From Maratus speciosus (Eukaryota; Arthropoda; Arachnida; Araneae; Salticidae), in contig OZ010798.1 in assembly GCA_963932465.1 (NCBI GenBank), positions 20,222,918-20,286,917 of the forward strand: a stretch of 64,000 nucleotides of DNA, written 5' to 3'. Under the pieces are notes generated by a model that made no database searches, was not told where the DNA came from, and saw only the letters and a program-made list of their open reading frames with translations. This document shows, in pieces, positions 44,914 to 56,584 of the stretch; the stretch's first letter is position 1; each line of letters opens with the position of its first letter. Made by a program: the position numbers and the translations under genes.

Positions 44914-44955
44914 AGCACTGAGGAAGGCATGCTATATGCTACCGAAACCGGTATG
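44914..44955 (+). ncRNA. Hammerhead-like motif in the right arm
   Basis: Mirror of the left-arm motif: TAGCACTGAGGAAGGCATGC, TATATGCTACCGAAACCGG. The core bases CTGAGGA and CGAAAC are kept in both arms although other positions differ. Confidence 0.45.
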
Positions 44956-45019
44956 CTTAAAATTTTAAATTTTTGGTGCTTTTAATGTTGTATTTTTTAC
45001 GCTTCTAATAAATGAATGA

Positions 45020-45354
45020 AACAAATTTACTTAAAATAGTTAATTTAGATATGAAAGAAATATAAACAAAAATTATAAAACTTAAATTCAATATAAATAT
45101 TTATTAAATCTTAGTGGATAAAAATCAAGGAAAACATTAATAGTGTAATAAAGTCATTCTTATACAATGATATGTAAAGAGATTAGATAAAATTAAATTG
45201 CATAAGATAGAATCCTTTAAAAGATATGGAAACAAAAATCTTAGGGAATTTCCTGAAAAAAATTACAGAAGGATTGAATGTTATGTGTGAGAATCATCGA
45301 AACATGAAACCTTTTATATTTTCCGCCCAGAATTTTAAAGATTATCCTTTTCTT
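45020..45354. other. Unassigned AT-rich DNA
   Basis: Nothing recognised. Confidence 0.4.
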
Positions 45355-45778
45355 TTAAGGGTGTATTCCGATCCAAACTGCTTATTTTCTGATTCATTTT
45401 GAAATTCATTTTTGCTCTCAAACGCATCAAACTTGGAAATTCTCTTATTTAGAAACTATATAATGTGCGGTGCTTCTTAATTTTTTGATAAATGCAGAAA
45501 ATACTGTAAAAAACGCTGTCAAAGTTGGCATTTTGAACCGAATTTTCCGAAGCGGGCGATCTGGGAATGAAAAAAATGGTCATACTGAGAAAATAATTGT
45601 TTAAAAATCAAATTCTAATGAATTGAGCTGAAAATGAAATCACACGGCATGTTAAACATGTCTTCAGAAATCACCCCAGCAAGTTTCGTGTTTTTACTTT
45701 TAAAAATGAGTCTGAAAATGTCTCAGAAAATTTCGAGCTGTTGAGGGTGGAAAAATATTTTTTCGAATACACCCTTAA
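45355..45778 (-). mobile_element. Family B element B3
   Basis: Reverse-oriented: TTAAGGGTGTATTCCGATCC at the left and TTTTTCGAATACACCCTTAA at the right. It is nearly identical in body to B1 and B6, more so than to B2 and B5, so these three may be a recent subfamily. Confidence 0.88.
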
Positions 45779-47084
45779 TTCACTTCTAGAACTTTCATTT
45801 CAGAGTTCATTAATGTATATGTATCTGCCCAGTCCAATTCTTGTGGTTAAATGCCTTCTTACACTTGCCATGCAGATGTCCGAACTTTAATTTATTCGTT
45901 TGTGCAGATTTTTATTTTGTTTCACACTTTCTGATGTATCTTTGAAAAGGTGTTTTTCTCTCCCTCTACTTTACTTTACTTTATATTATTTTAATCAAGA
46001 TAAGAATTAAAATTTCTAAATGGAAAGCCGTTAGATTTCCTGTGTGAAACCTCACACTAAATACATTTAAAAGGGAAAAAATAATTAATATAAATTCTCC
46101 AATTTTCTTTCCTTACACACTATAGAATATATAAATGAAATATGCAAACCATTTCGCTGGTGATGATGTACTGTTGATCTGGGCGGACCCTGGGATAATC
46201 TGAGGTAAGAGAAATTTCTTATCTCTTTAACTCTAATTTGCTGAAAAATGTTTTTTGAATATATAAGTAGTAAAAGAGGTCACTCCGTAAATTTATATTA
46301 TTGAAAGCGTCAGAAAATAAAACTTGAATGGGAGGGCTTATAAATGGCGCCTTTTCAAAAAAGGAAAAATTTACATATGTGACGGGGGGGGGGGGGGGGG
46401 TTATATTCGGAAATGAGCTTACTTTCGGCATTTACGGTATTCATTTTATATTTAAAATATAAAATGAAGGCAATGGACAAAGACAAGCTTATTTATGCTT
46501 TTTCTATAAATTTATTTTACACGGGAGATGGGAGACGGGGTGGAGGGCCGTTCGAATTCATGCTTGACCCGAGTAAAAAAAAAACAAACCTAGTTTCGGC
46601 TCTGCTGTTCGCCGGATCTTGTTCAACTATTATACATATCATTTCACCAAGAAATCAGTCTTTCGACAGAACTTCATGAGTCACGGATGGAGGAACAAAA
46701 TAGAAAAAAAAAAACACATATATAGTCAGAAAAACAGAAAGAAAACCAGGCGAAAAATAAAAAGAAATAATAAAAGAACCGGAACCCGATATCGAGCTCT
46801 ACCCTAATGAAAGGTTGCCATTACAGTCAAATAGTAAGAAAAAAATATAAATACAATTATACTTTTTTTTCTCTTTATTTTATTTTTTCCATTCTAATGC
46901 AACTATCGGCAGAAAGGAGTTAAAAGAGAGAAACAGAAGAAAAAATTGATTGACACTTGCGGGATTTGCCGCTAATAAACGGTGTGGAAGACGGAACTCG
47001 GACGCAAATTCGAAATGTTTGGGGGGGGGGGGGGTACTTAACCCTCACCCCCCTCATCGGTGGCGCCGCGCACTGAATGACACG
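45779..47084. other. Unassigned DNA with G runs
   Basis: G runs at 46384-46400 and about 47021-47034. Short ORFs at 46219-46807 show no domain. No gene called. Confidence 0.4.
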
Positions 47085-47193
47085 GCCAGTAATCTCGTAG
47101 ACAGTCTCGTTCTGAAGAGATAATTACCTCCCATCATCATTCCACTATCCCAGCAGTTTTGGCAATTTACCTAGATTTCCAGTGAATTTCGAC

Positions 47194-47205
<12 letters not shown>
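47085..47205 (+). repeat. Duplicated segment C, copy 1 (no MITE)
   Basis: It shares CTGAAGAGATAATTACCTC, CAGTTTTGGCAATTTAC-type and CCAGTGAATTTCGACTTCAT-type blocks with 48645-49085, and has an unbroken ATTACCTCC where copy 2 carries the MITE 48679-49004. Confidence 0.75.

Positions 47206-47230
<25 letters not shown>
47188..47230. repeat. (TA)n microsatellite
   Basis: About 19 TA units at the right edge of segment C copy 1. Confidence 0.9.
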
Positions 47231-47231
<1 letters not shown>

Positions 47232-47464
47232 GCGGGAGTGGTGTTTAATCTGTTTCAAAAAAAATTAAAACTATCCAGTAATATTGCTTCTGAATAATCA
47301 ACGGTGTTGATTAAACTTCAGTTAATTATGCGATACAAAAAAAAAAAAAAAAAAAACCTGTCTTAACTCTCTGTCATTTACTTTTAGGAAATCTTTTTCC
47401 CAAAATTTATTTTATTCGAAAATAAATATATACCAGCATTTTTCAAATAGGAATTAAAACAATA

Positions 47465-47501
<37 letters not shown>

Positions 47502-47551
47502 CAGAGGAGATGAAGGAAGGTGTCTCATTCAACTTCCGTTTAAGATAAATT

Positions 47552-47958
47552 TTAAACGCATTGCGGTTCTCAAATCACAATAACGCGAAACTTTCTAACA
47601 CATTTTTAAACCTAAAAGCACAAAGTTGGCAGACCTGACTATTATAAGCGATTTCGAATCGAAACTCGTTTTCCATTTTTTGATAAATAAATTACTTATT
47701 GAGTTATAAGCAATTTTAGTCACGTGACAATCGATTTTTATTCTTTCAAGCGGTTTGGTGTTCGGGAATTTGGTTCAAAACGCCTCCTTTGATAGTATTC
47801 TCTAAAAGATCTTCTGCCCTTATTAAAATATGGTAAACGCTATTAGATGACATAGTTTCTAAACAAAAATATACCTGCTAACCTCATGCGTTTACAAGCA
47901 ATGATGAATTAAAAAACTTGTCAGAAAGTAGCTCCTTTGATTTTGAGAACCGTCTTAA
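47552..47958 (+). mobile_element. Family A element A6 (diverged)
   Basis: TTAAACGCATTGCGGTTCTC at the left and TTTTGAGAACCGTCTTAA at the right, with the usual body (CGCGAAACTTTCTAACACA, GTCACGTGAC, TAGTTTCTAAAC). The outer left bases have changed. Confidence 0.7.
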
Positions 47959-48050
47959 CTTTAACTTAAACTTAACCAAAAGTTGTCTTTCATGAAAGGT
48001 TTAATGAGGGCATTCCCCTGGCAAAATAATTCTTTAGTTCCTCTGTGTGT

Positions 48051-48478
48051 TTAAGGCGGAATTAAAAAAAATATTTTTTCCATGCTCAATAAAAACCAGA
48101 AATTTCCGGACACATTTTCAGACTCATTTTTAAGAGTAAAAACATGACACTTGCTGACATGATTTTTGAAGAGATTTATAAGAGACCTGTGTCATTTATT
48201 TTTCGTTCAATTCATTAGAACTTTATTTAGAAACGATTATTTTCTCAGTACAACCCCTTTTTTCGTTTCCAGTACGATCGTTTCGGGAAATTGGGTTCAA
48301 AATGCCCACTTTGACTGTATTTTTTTAAATATATCCTGTCTTTATCAAACAATCGACCCATTATTAGTTTCTGAGTAAGAGAACTTGCCCATTGGATGCG
48401 TTTTAAAGCAAAAATGAAATTAAAAATGAGGCAGAAAATAAGCAGTTTGGGTTTGAGTACACAACTAACGATTAAATA
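48051..48478 (+). mobile_element. Family B element B4 (diverged)
   Basis: It begins TTAAGGCGGAATTAAAAAAA and ends GTTTGAGTACACAACTAAC, so both TIRs are eroded, while the middle (CAGACTCATTTTTAAGAGTA, TTTCCAGTACGATCG) is recognisable. It appears to be an older copy than the others. Confidence 0.7.
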
Positions 48479-48644
48479 CTTAAAAAAAGTACATTTTATT
48501 ATTTTTCACCGAAATCACAAGAGAGAAAAAAAAAAGTAATTATTTAAATTTCTAAACCGAGAGAAGGACAATATCCTTCCCTCCACCTTCATTTCTTAGA
48601 CGGCGGAATTCGATGGCAACGAACACCAAATAATAGGACCAATA

Positions 48645-49085
48645 ATCTAGTATACAGTCTTGTCTGAAGAGATAATTACCGTATTTTATGGAAGAAACGC
48701 CGCACCCGTCGTAAACGCCGCCCTCCTCAAACTGACCTGAATAAGCTTAAAAATATCGTGATCGCCGCACCTGTTGTAAATGCCGTATCCATCGGAACGC
48801 TACTTTTGTCGACAGCGTCACATTGACCTAACTTTAATCAAAGTTTTCTGAGCAGTGTAGGATGCCTCGTTTTTAATATCTTAAGATGTCTGAAGTTTTA
48901 TTTAAATCCGATTTTAAATATTTTTATGAATTTTTAAATTAAGGAAATTCAGTTGGTATTTAAAAAAATCGTAAACGCCGCGTCGTTTCTTCCATAAAAT
49001 ACGGTACCTCAATCCTCTTCCCAGCATCACTCCTAAAGTTTTGGCAATTTACTCAGATTTACAGTCCATCTCATTTCATCTATCG
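48645..49085 (+). repeat. Duplicated segment C, copy 2 (with MITE)
   Basis: The same sequence as 47085-47205, split at ATTA|CCTC by the insertion 48679-49004. Confidence 0.75.
48679..49004. mobile_element. TA-flanked MITE in segment C
   Basis: TIRs CCGTATTTTATGGAAGAAAC at both ends, flanked by TA (48677-48678 and 49005-49006). CGTAAACGCCG recurs under both ends, three times in all. 326 bp, non-coding. CCGTATTTT termini with TA flanks are widespread among Tc1/mariner-type MITEs. Confidence 0.88.
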
Positions 49086-49439
49086 GGTTCTTTATTTATT
49101 TTTATTTTTATAATAGGTGGGTTCAGTTTAATTTATTTCTACAACAATGGAAGCTTTCCAACAGTACAGTTGATTCTCTAAAATCTGCCAATGTCTATCC
49201 TACCATTCTCTAGAATTTACCGTAATATTTGAGATACAAACATTGTAAATATCGGTTAACAGTTAAACCTATTAGAAAAAATTTAACAGTGCAGTGATTT
49301 CATTTATTATCTATATTGCGTAAAGAGCCGAATTGTACTTAAAGATTATTGTTATATTTCACAGGTGTTATATTTTAAATATTAACAGATTATTGTTATA
49401 TTTATACATAATATTTATTCCAAATTCCAAAAGAAATAA
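49086..49439. other. Unassigned AT-rich DNA
   Basis: Nothing recognised. Confidence 0.4.
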
Positions 49440-51832
49440 AAATAAAATCGAAATAAAATCGAAATAAATCGAAATAATTAATGGCAATTAACAACGAAGA
49501 TACGTAATATTTATTGCAAATTCCAAAAAAGAAGAAACCTAAATAATTAGAGGCAGTTAAGAACAAAGATAAATAACAATTCTTTCAAATTTCAAAGTTT
49601 AAAAAACTACATAATTAGTGGCAGTTAACAATAAAGATACATATTATTTATTGCAAATTTCAAAAGAAAAAATAATTAGTGGCAATTAACAACAAGGATA
49701 TATAATATTTATTGCATATTTCAAAATTAAAAAAAAAACCTACATAATTTGTGGCAATTAACAACAAAGATACATATTATTTATTGCAAATTTAAAAGAA
49801 AAAATAATTAGTGGCAATTAACAACGAGGACTTATAATATTTATTGCATATTTCAAAATAAAAAAAAACCTACATAATTAGTAACAATTAACAACAATAA
49901 TACATAATATTTATTGAAAATTCCAAAATAAATGAAGAACTAGTGGCAATTACAGAAAAGATATATAATATTGATTGCATATTTCAAAATTTAAAAAACC
50001 TGCATAATTAGGGGCGATTAACAACAAAGACACATATCATTGATTGCAAATCCCTCCCCAACCCTCCAAAATAAAACTAAATAATTAGTGCCAGTTAACA
50101 ATAAATAAACGTAAAGTTTATTGGAAATTCCAAAAAAAATAAAAATCGAAGTCATTAGAGGCAATTAACAACAAAGATACTTAATGTTTATGCAAATTCC
50201 AAAAGAAAAGAAGCCTAAATAATTAGTGACAATTGTCAACAGAGATACATAATATTTATTGCAAATTTCAAAAATAAAAATACTACATAAATAGTGGCAA
50301 TTAACAAAAAAGCTACATAATATTTATTGAAAATTCCAAAATAAATGAAGAACTAGTGGCAATTACAGAAAAGATATATAATATTGATTACATATTTCAA
50401 AATTTAAAAAACCTGCATAATTAGGGGCGATTAACAACAAAGACACATATCATTGATTGCAAATCCCTCCCGAACCCTCCAAAATAAAACTAAATAATTA
50501 GTGTCAGTTAACAACAAATAAACGTAAAATTTATTGGAAATTCCAAAAGAGATAAAAATCGAAGTCATTAGAGGCAATTATCAACAAAGATACTTAATGT
50601 TTATTGCAAATTCCAAAAGAAAAGAAGCCTAAATAATTAGTGACAATTGTCAACAGAGATACATAATATTTATTGCAAATTTCAAAAATAAAAATACTAC
50701 ATAATTAGTGGCAATTAACAAAAAAGCTACATAATATTTATTGCAAATTAAAAAAAAAATCCTCTAAATAACTAGTGGCAATTAATGACAAAATTATATA
50801 ATATTTATTGCAAATTCCAAAAGAAAAATAAAATAAATAATTAGTGGCAATTAACAATACAAATTACAAAAGAAAAAACTTAAATAATTAGTGGCAATTA
50901 ACAACAAAAAGGTAGACAATATTTATTGCAAATTGCAACAGAAACAAATCAAAATAATTTGGGGGAAATTAACAACAAAGATAATTTATATTTTTTGCAA
51001 ATTCCGAAAGAAAAAAATATAATTAGTGGCAATTAACAAAAAAAGACATGCAATATTTGTATTGCAATAATAATTTAACACTGATTGCAAATTCCAAAAG
51101 AAAAAAACCTAAATAATTATTGCCAGTTAACGACATATATGCATAATATTTATTGCCAATTCCAAAAGAAATAAAATAGAAATAATTAATACCAATTAAC
51201 AACAAAAATAGAAAATATTTATTGCATATTCCAAAAGAGAAGAAATCTAAATAATAAGTGGCAATTATTAACAAAGATAGATAATATTTATTGCAAATTC
51301 CTAAAGAAAAAATAATTAATGTATATTTATTGCAACTATACACTATATAGTATATAACATAATATTTATTAAAAATTCTAAAAGAAATAAAAATCGAAAT
51401 AATTAGTGGCAATTAACAACAAAGATACATAATATTTACTGACGAAACTTAATTAATTAGCCACTATTATCAACAAAGATTCATAGGATTTACTGCAAAT
51501 TTCAAAAGAAAAAAATCTTGAATAATTAATGGCAATTAACAACAAATCAATATAATAGTTATAGAAATTAAAGACAGAAATCTAAATAATTAGTGACAAT
51601 TAATAACAAAGATAGATAATATTTATTGCGAATTCTAAAAGAAAAAAAAACATACAACAATATAACAAAAAATATACATAATATTTATTGCAAATTCCGA
51701 AAGAAAAAATTTAAATAATTAGTGGCAATTAACTAGGAAGATACATAAAATTTATTGCAAATTCCCAAAGAAATTGAAATAATTAGGGGAAATTAACAAC
51801 AAAGATAAATTATATTTATTGCAGATTATTCA
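49440..51832 (+). repeat. ~69-bp satellite array, block 1, with 413-bp higher-order period
   Basis: The unit is like AATTAGTGGCAATTAACAAC, AAAGATACATAATATTTATT, GCAAATTCCAAAAGAAAAAA. About 34 units are seen. The stretch AATAAATGAAGAACTAGTGG (from about 49928), with its odd TCCCTCCCCAACCCTCC unit near 50051, recurs 413 bp later (from 50341, TCCCTCCCGAACCCTCC near 50464). That is six units duplicated together. ORFs on the minus strand merely read the unit (repeats of NKYY, INY and SFGI). Confidence 0.9.
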
Positions 51833-52315
51833 ATAAGGAAAATTATTTTAACTTTCCGTAGTTTCAAGTCAGGGCACGGCATCAGCAAATAAACCTTGTT
51901 TGTTATTTTCTGCCGTACAAGCGTCCATAGGCAGGGAAGAAAGTTTTACAGATGATAAAGCTTAAATTAAAATGCTATTAGTATGTGATTGCTTGTTCTT
52001 CAAAAGTTACCTTTTCAATGTTTGCTTTTCACTGATATATTTTTGAAGCATTGCGATGTTTTTTTTTTTTTTTTTTTCAGTTTTATACTGTCCATTTTTT
52101 TTTAAAAGTACTTCATACATTCTATATATCATTTCATATTTTTTCGCCTTTATCATGTTTTTTGTATGAGCATTAATTTAAAAAATCAATTTTAACAGTT
52201 CTAATTGTAGTATAAAGTTTTCTGTTTTCATATATAACGTGCTTTTCGTGAATTCTTTATCATTTTCTTTCTAGCCTTTATCAATTTTATGTATCTAGTT
52301 TTTCTTCAATTTCAA
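51833..52315 (+). repeat. Array-flank segment, copy 1
   Basis: It matches 53738-54235 (AAGGAAAATTATTTTAACTT, TATTTTCTGCCGTACAAGCG, AGATGATAAAGCT). It separates satellite blocks 1 and 2, showing that array end plus flank were duplicated together. Poly-T at about 52061-52077. Confidence 0.8.
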
Positions 52316-53260
52316 TTATTCAATTAAAGATAGATAGTATTTATTGGAAATTCTAAAAGAAAAAGAAAATAAATAATTAGTGGAGAATAACAACAAATAT
52401 ACATAATATTTATTACAAATTCCAAAAGTAAAAACTTAAATAATTAGTGTCAATTAATCACAAAGATAGATAATATTTATTGCAAATTCCAAAAGGAAAA
52501 AATCGAAATAATTAGGGGAAATTAACAACAAAGATAATTTATATTTTTTGCAAATTCCGAGAGAAAACAAATAATTAGGGGCAATTAACAAAACAGACAG
52601 GTAATAATTGTTGCAATTTTTTTTATTATAAAAACTACATAATTAGCGGCAATTAAAAACAAAGATACATAACACTAATTGCAAATTTTTCAAAAGGAAA
52701 AAACCCTAAATAATTAGTGTCAGTTAACGACAAATATACATAATATTTATCGTAAATTCCAAAAGATATAAAAATCGAAATAATTAATAACAATTAACAA
52801 CAAAGATACAAAATATTTCTTGCAAATTCCAAAAGATAAGAAATCCAAATGATTAGTGTCAATTAATGGCAAATATAGATAATATTTATTGCAAATTCCT
52901 AAAGAAATTAGTGTATATTCATTGCAATTATGCACTATATAGTGCATATTATAACATAATATTTATTGAAAATTTCAAAAGAAAAGAAACTTAAATAATT
53001 AGGGGCAATTAACAATAAAGATATATAGTATTTACTGCAAATTTCAAAAGAAAAAAATCCTAAATAATTAATGGCAATTAACAACAAAGCTATATAATAT
53101 TTATTGATGTTTATGACAAAAAACTTAAAATATAGTGGCAAATAATAACAAAGATAGATCATATTTATTGTAAATTGCAAAAGAAATTGCAATAATTAGT
53201 GGAAATTAACAATAAAGATAACTTATATTTATTGCAAATTAATCAAAGTCTCTTTATCTT
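52316..53260 (+). repeat. ~69-bp satellite array, block 2
   Basis: The same unit as block 1, about 13 units, ending AACAATAAAGATAACTTATA then TTTATTGCAAATTAATCAAA, the same kind of array end as in block 1. Confidence 0.88.
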
Positions 53261-53272
53261 CTTTAAGGCTGT

Positions 53273-53387
53273 TCTCAAATCCAAAAGGGCAACTTCATGA
53301 CATAAGTTTTAATTCGTTTTCGTTCGGAAATGTATGAAACTAGCAGGTGTTGTCGTTCAGAAACTATGTAACAGAACTGTGTTTTCC

Positions 53388-53428
<41 letters not shown>

Positions 53429-53723
53429 CGCAAACGCAATAGATCTTTCAGAAAATAGTATCAAAGTGGACGTATTGAACCAAATTCTCTCGCGAAAGTG
53501 GAATAACCACTGAAGGAAGGGTGAAAAACGTGTTTGGCACGTGATCAAAATCCTTATAACTCAATAGGTAATTTATTTATCAAAAAATGGAAAACACAGT
53601 TCGGTTCGCAATCGCTTCCCTAGTCAGGCCTTCCAATTTCATATGTTTCCGTTAAAAAATGAATTTATAAATGCGTCAAAACTTTTTGCGCTTGTTGAGT
53701 AGAGCAGTTGAGAACAGCCTTAA
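53273..53723 (-). mobile_element. Family A element A7 at the satellite/flank junction
   Basis: TTAAGGCTGTTCTCAAATCC at the left and AGTTGAGAACAGCCTTAA at the right; a near-consensus copy with a T run of ~38 (53391-53428) in the body. It lies between satellite block 2 and flank copy 2. Flank copy 1 lacks it. Confidence 0.88.
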
Positions 53724-53737
53724 AAAAGTAAGTGATG

Positions 53738-54235
53738 ATTTAAGGAAAATTATTTTAACTTTCCGCAGTTTCAAGTTAGAGCATGGCATCAGCAAATCAT
53801 CATTGTTTGTTATTTTCTGCCGTACAAGCGTCTATAGGCATGGCAGAAAGTTCTACAAATGATAAAGCTAAATTTAAAATGCCATTATGTGTTTTCTTGC
53901 TCGTCAAAAATACGATTTTCAATATTTGCTTTTCATTGATACATTTTTGCAGCATTGAGATTTTTTTTAATTTCCAGTTTTATAATGTCTAATTTTTGTT
54001 TTCATGTATTGTATACATTGTATATCATTACATATTTTTTCGCTTTTGTTATGTTTTTTGTATGAACTTTAATTTAAAAAATAAATTTTAACAGTTCTAA
54101 TTATAGTATAATTTATTTATTTATTTATAATGTGCTTTTTGTGAATTCTTTATCTTTTTTTATTTAGCTTTATATGTATTTAGTTTTATTCAATTTCAAT
54201 TATTGCTTCAATTTGTTATTGCTTAGCTTTATAAA
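53738..54235 (+). repeat. Array-flank segment, copy 2
   Basis: Second copy of 51833-52315, about as long, with scattered differences. The short ORFs on it (53671-53992) have no family resemblance. Confidence 0.8.
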
Positions 54236-55090
54236 TTTATGATTGTGTCCAAGATATCTGCTGATAATGTATGATTTAAAAAAAAAGCAATTGAGGCGAG
54301 GAGTTGATATGCTGTATTACACATAGGATGTCCCAAAAAAATGCGTAACGTGTTTTAATTTTTTATCGTTTAGAGATAATTAAGCAATGTAAACTGTAGA
54401 AATCTTCAAAATAAGGTAAGAAATAAGATTATGTGTTAATAAAATAATAAGTCCTGCTAATTATTTTTTAAATTGAAAAAAAAAATAACCTTCCCCACTT
54501 CCCTTCCTACATGCACACACAGGCAAAATTTAGTTATCTATATTTAATTTTGGTTAATTCACAAATTTGATTTTTCTTTTCTTTTTAAGCAATACAATCA
54601 CAAAAAATTTCATTCCTGCATTTTGAAAACTAGAGTTATAATAAGACGCAAAAAATACTGACTTATGCCGCATTTTTTGTACTACTTAAAATGCTATTTT
54701 TTCCAGTAAGTATCATGTGCAAATTGATGATGGCGTTGTTTAGATAAAAAATTTGTTAAGAAGTGATAAAAAAAATCCGAAATTCATCTTAATAAAGCAT
54801 TAAATAGGCAAAGAAGATAAGCATAGACAAACGTCGTTTTAAACACAGTAGCAACTCTCAAAAAATTTTTGCCTCACTGTGATACACAACTGATCTCTTG
54901 TAATAATGCTTTTGAAAATATTTTCTAGTTATTAACTACTAATTTTATTGCAAGCATCGATTATCTTTTGTTTAAGGTTCTCTCTCAAATAAAATAAAAT
55001 AAAATAAAATAAAATAAAACTAGAAAACAGAAATTATGCTTTTTCAAAATTTAGTGTCATCCCCAATGAAAAACAAAATATATGTATATA
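54236..55090. other. Unassigned AT-rich DNA
   Basis: (AAAAT)n microsatellite at about 54989-55019. Nothing else recognised. Confidence 0.4.
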
Positions 55091-55096
55091 AATATA

Positions 55097-55211
55097 AAAC
55101 AGTTTGATGACATAGTTTCTGAACAAAAATACCTGCTAGTTTCATGTATTTCCGAACAAAAATAAATTGTCATAAAGTTGCCCTTTTGGATTTGAGAACA
55201 ACAGCCTTAAG
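55097..55211 (+). mobile_element. Family A fragment A8 (right end only)
   Basis: AGTTTGATGACATAGTTTCT to GGATTTGAGAACAACAGCC then TTAA; only the last ~115 bp of family A. A 3-bp ACA duplication lies in the terminus. Confidence 0.75.
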
Positions 55212-56220
55212 TAAAATTTCTGGTTTCTGTGTATGTGCCAGAAATGATTGCCTCGATTTCATGAAAATTAATAATATATATCATAGGTATTGAGTACAAC
55301 TCTGGAGCCAAATATATTGAATTCCACGCCACTGAACAATGCCACTGTTTAAACACCAGCAGCATTCGCCTGTTAGACTCCACCCCTGACACAGAAGTTC
55401 TCATCAAATACTCATTAAATCCAGGAATTCAACCGTTTTCCACCGCGCGCTATGTGAGCTAGAGTATTTTCATTAATCTCGTTCTAGGCTTTTAGTTATA
55501 TTTTAGGCGTAGAATTTAATACATTGGAAAAGCGTGCCTTTCCGCGGGGTTCAGAGGCAGTGGCAACAAGCGGAAAGCAGACGATACCGAAATGAAAGTA
55601 ATAAGTGTTTAATGGGATTTTTGAAAAAGGAATGTTCTCCAATTTGTTGTTCGCAGTTTCTGATGCAACAGTAGAATTCATTTGGCGTTTCGTAGATTAA
55701 TTTTGACAAACGTGGAGGAGAATAGTGATAAAAGGACTGTTAAATAAATGAACAGGAACGGTAGAATAGAAATTTATTGGATAAAATGAATGATGAAATA
55801 AATAGTAGCTTAATTTTTGTAATCCCATTTATCTTATAAATGAAACAGGTAAGACGTTATTAGCCAGAACTTCTCAATCCAGACAGAAATTGAGTAACCT
55901 TTAGGGCCCTTCACAAAAGTTTATTAAATAAAAGGGGCTCCTTTACAAAATTTCGTTCCTTCACAAAATTTCTGTTTATAAAAGAGGATAATTCACAATA
56001 TCCCAATTATTAAAAATGTAGCCTTTATAGTATTCAATTTAATAATAATAATAAATACCCTTCTCAAAATTTCATTTATTAAAAAGGGTCCTTTCACGAA
56101 ATTCACTGTAAATTGAAACGTCTGAAACGGAGTGTTCAATTTTAATACGTTTTAAAATGTCAATTTTTTCAGACTTTTTTGCGTCTGAATTTTAGATATA
56201 CTTCAAGTGTCTAAACCGCA

Positions 56221-56256
<36 letters not shown>

Positions 56257-56584
56257 TTATATAAGTGTGATACGTATAGACCTGTGACCACATTGAAACT
56301 GGAAAAATATTTGACCATAAAGCAGAGCTGTGTTTGTTACAGAAGCAGAACTTTATTAGAGCATGACGCAAACTGACCCATGGTCCTGCTCTCCTCTCCT
56401 ACTCTCCCTCCCCCCCCCCCCCCCCCTATACAGCCTGATTTCAGGGGATCCCAAATTTGGTATGCAATTTTCGTAAAGCTGATAATTTAAATCTTTTTCG
56501 ACATTGCACAAATTATAATCAATATTTTGAACTTCTACATTAGAATAAGATTAAAAGCAAAAAACCTGACGGTCACATACGTGT
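55212..56584. other. Unassigned DNA with homopolymers
   Basis: T run at about 56226-56255 and C run at about 56411-56426. Short reiterated TTCACAAAATTTC-type phrases lie at 55905-56105. No gene recognised. Confidence 0.4.

Larger units (their letters stand above)
43973..45005. mobile_element. Penelope-like retroelement, inverted (head-to-head) dimer, 14-bp TSD
   Basis: TAATAAATGAATGA flanks it exactly at 43959-43972 and 45006-45019. The two arms are reverse complements for ~420 bp. Each arm holds the 3' end of an ORF with a GIY-YIG-type end, a mononucleotide C run just after the stop, and a 3' UTR. The UTR ends with TTAGCACTGAGGAAGGCATG, a stem, CGAAACCGGTATG and TTGGTGCTTTTAA. The 3' ends point outward. 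Penelope-like elements are known for partial tandem or inverted copies, variable TSDs and a C-terminal GIY-YIG endonuclease, all consistent. No reverse transcriptase domain survives. Confidence 0.85.

Noticed and set aside
48166..48378. Short ORF, and a similar one at 58044-58280
   Set aside because: Both lie inside family-B MITEs and are not conserved in frame between copies.
51023..53192. Minus-strand ORFs of 66-129 codons, hydrophobic with NKYY and INY repeats
   Set aside because: They read the 69-bp satellite; the apparent membrane-like segments are an effect of its composition.
49440..53260. CRISPR-like appearance of regularly spaced repeats
   Set aside because: The ~69-bp units are contiguous and diverged with no unique spacers, and the context is eukaryotic.
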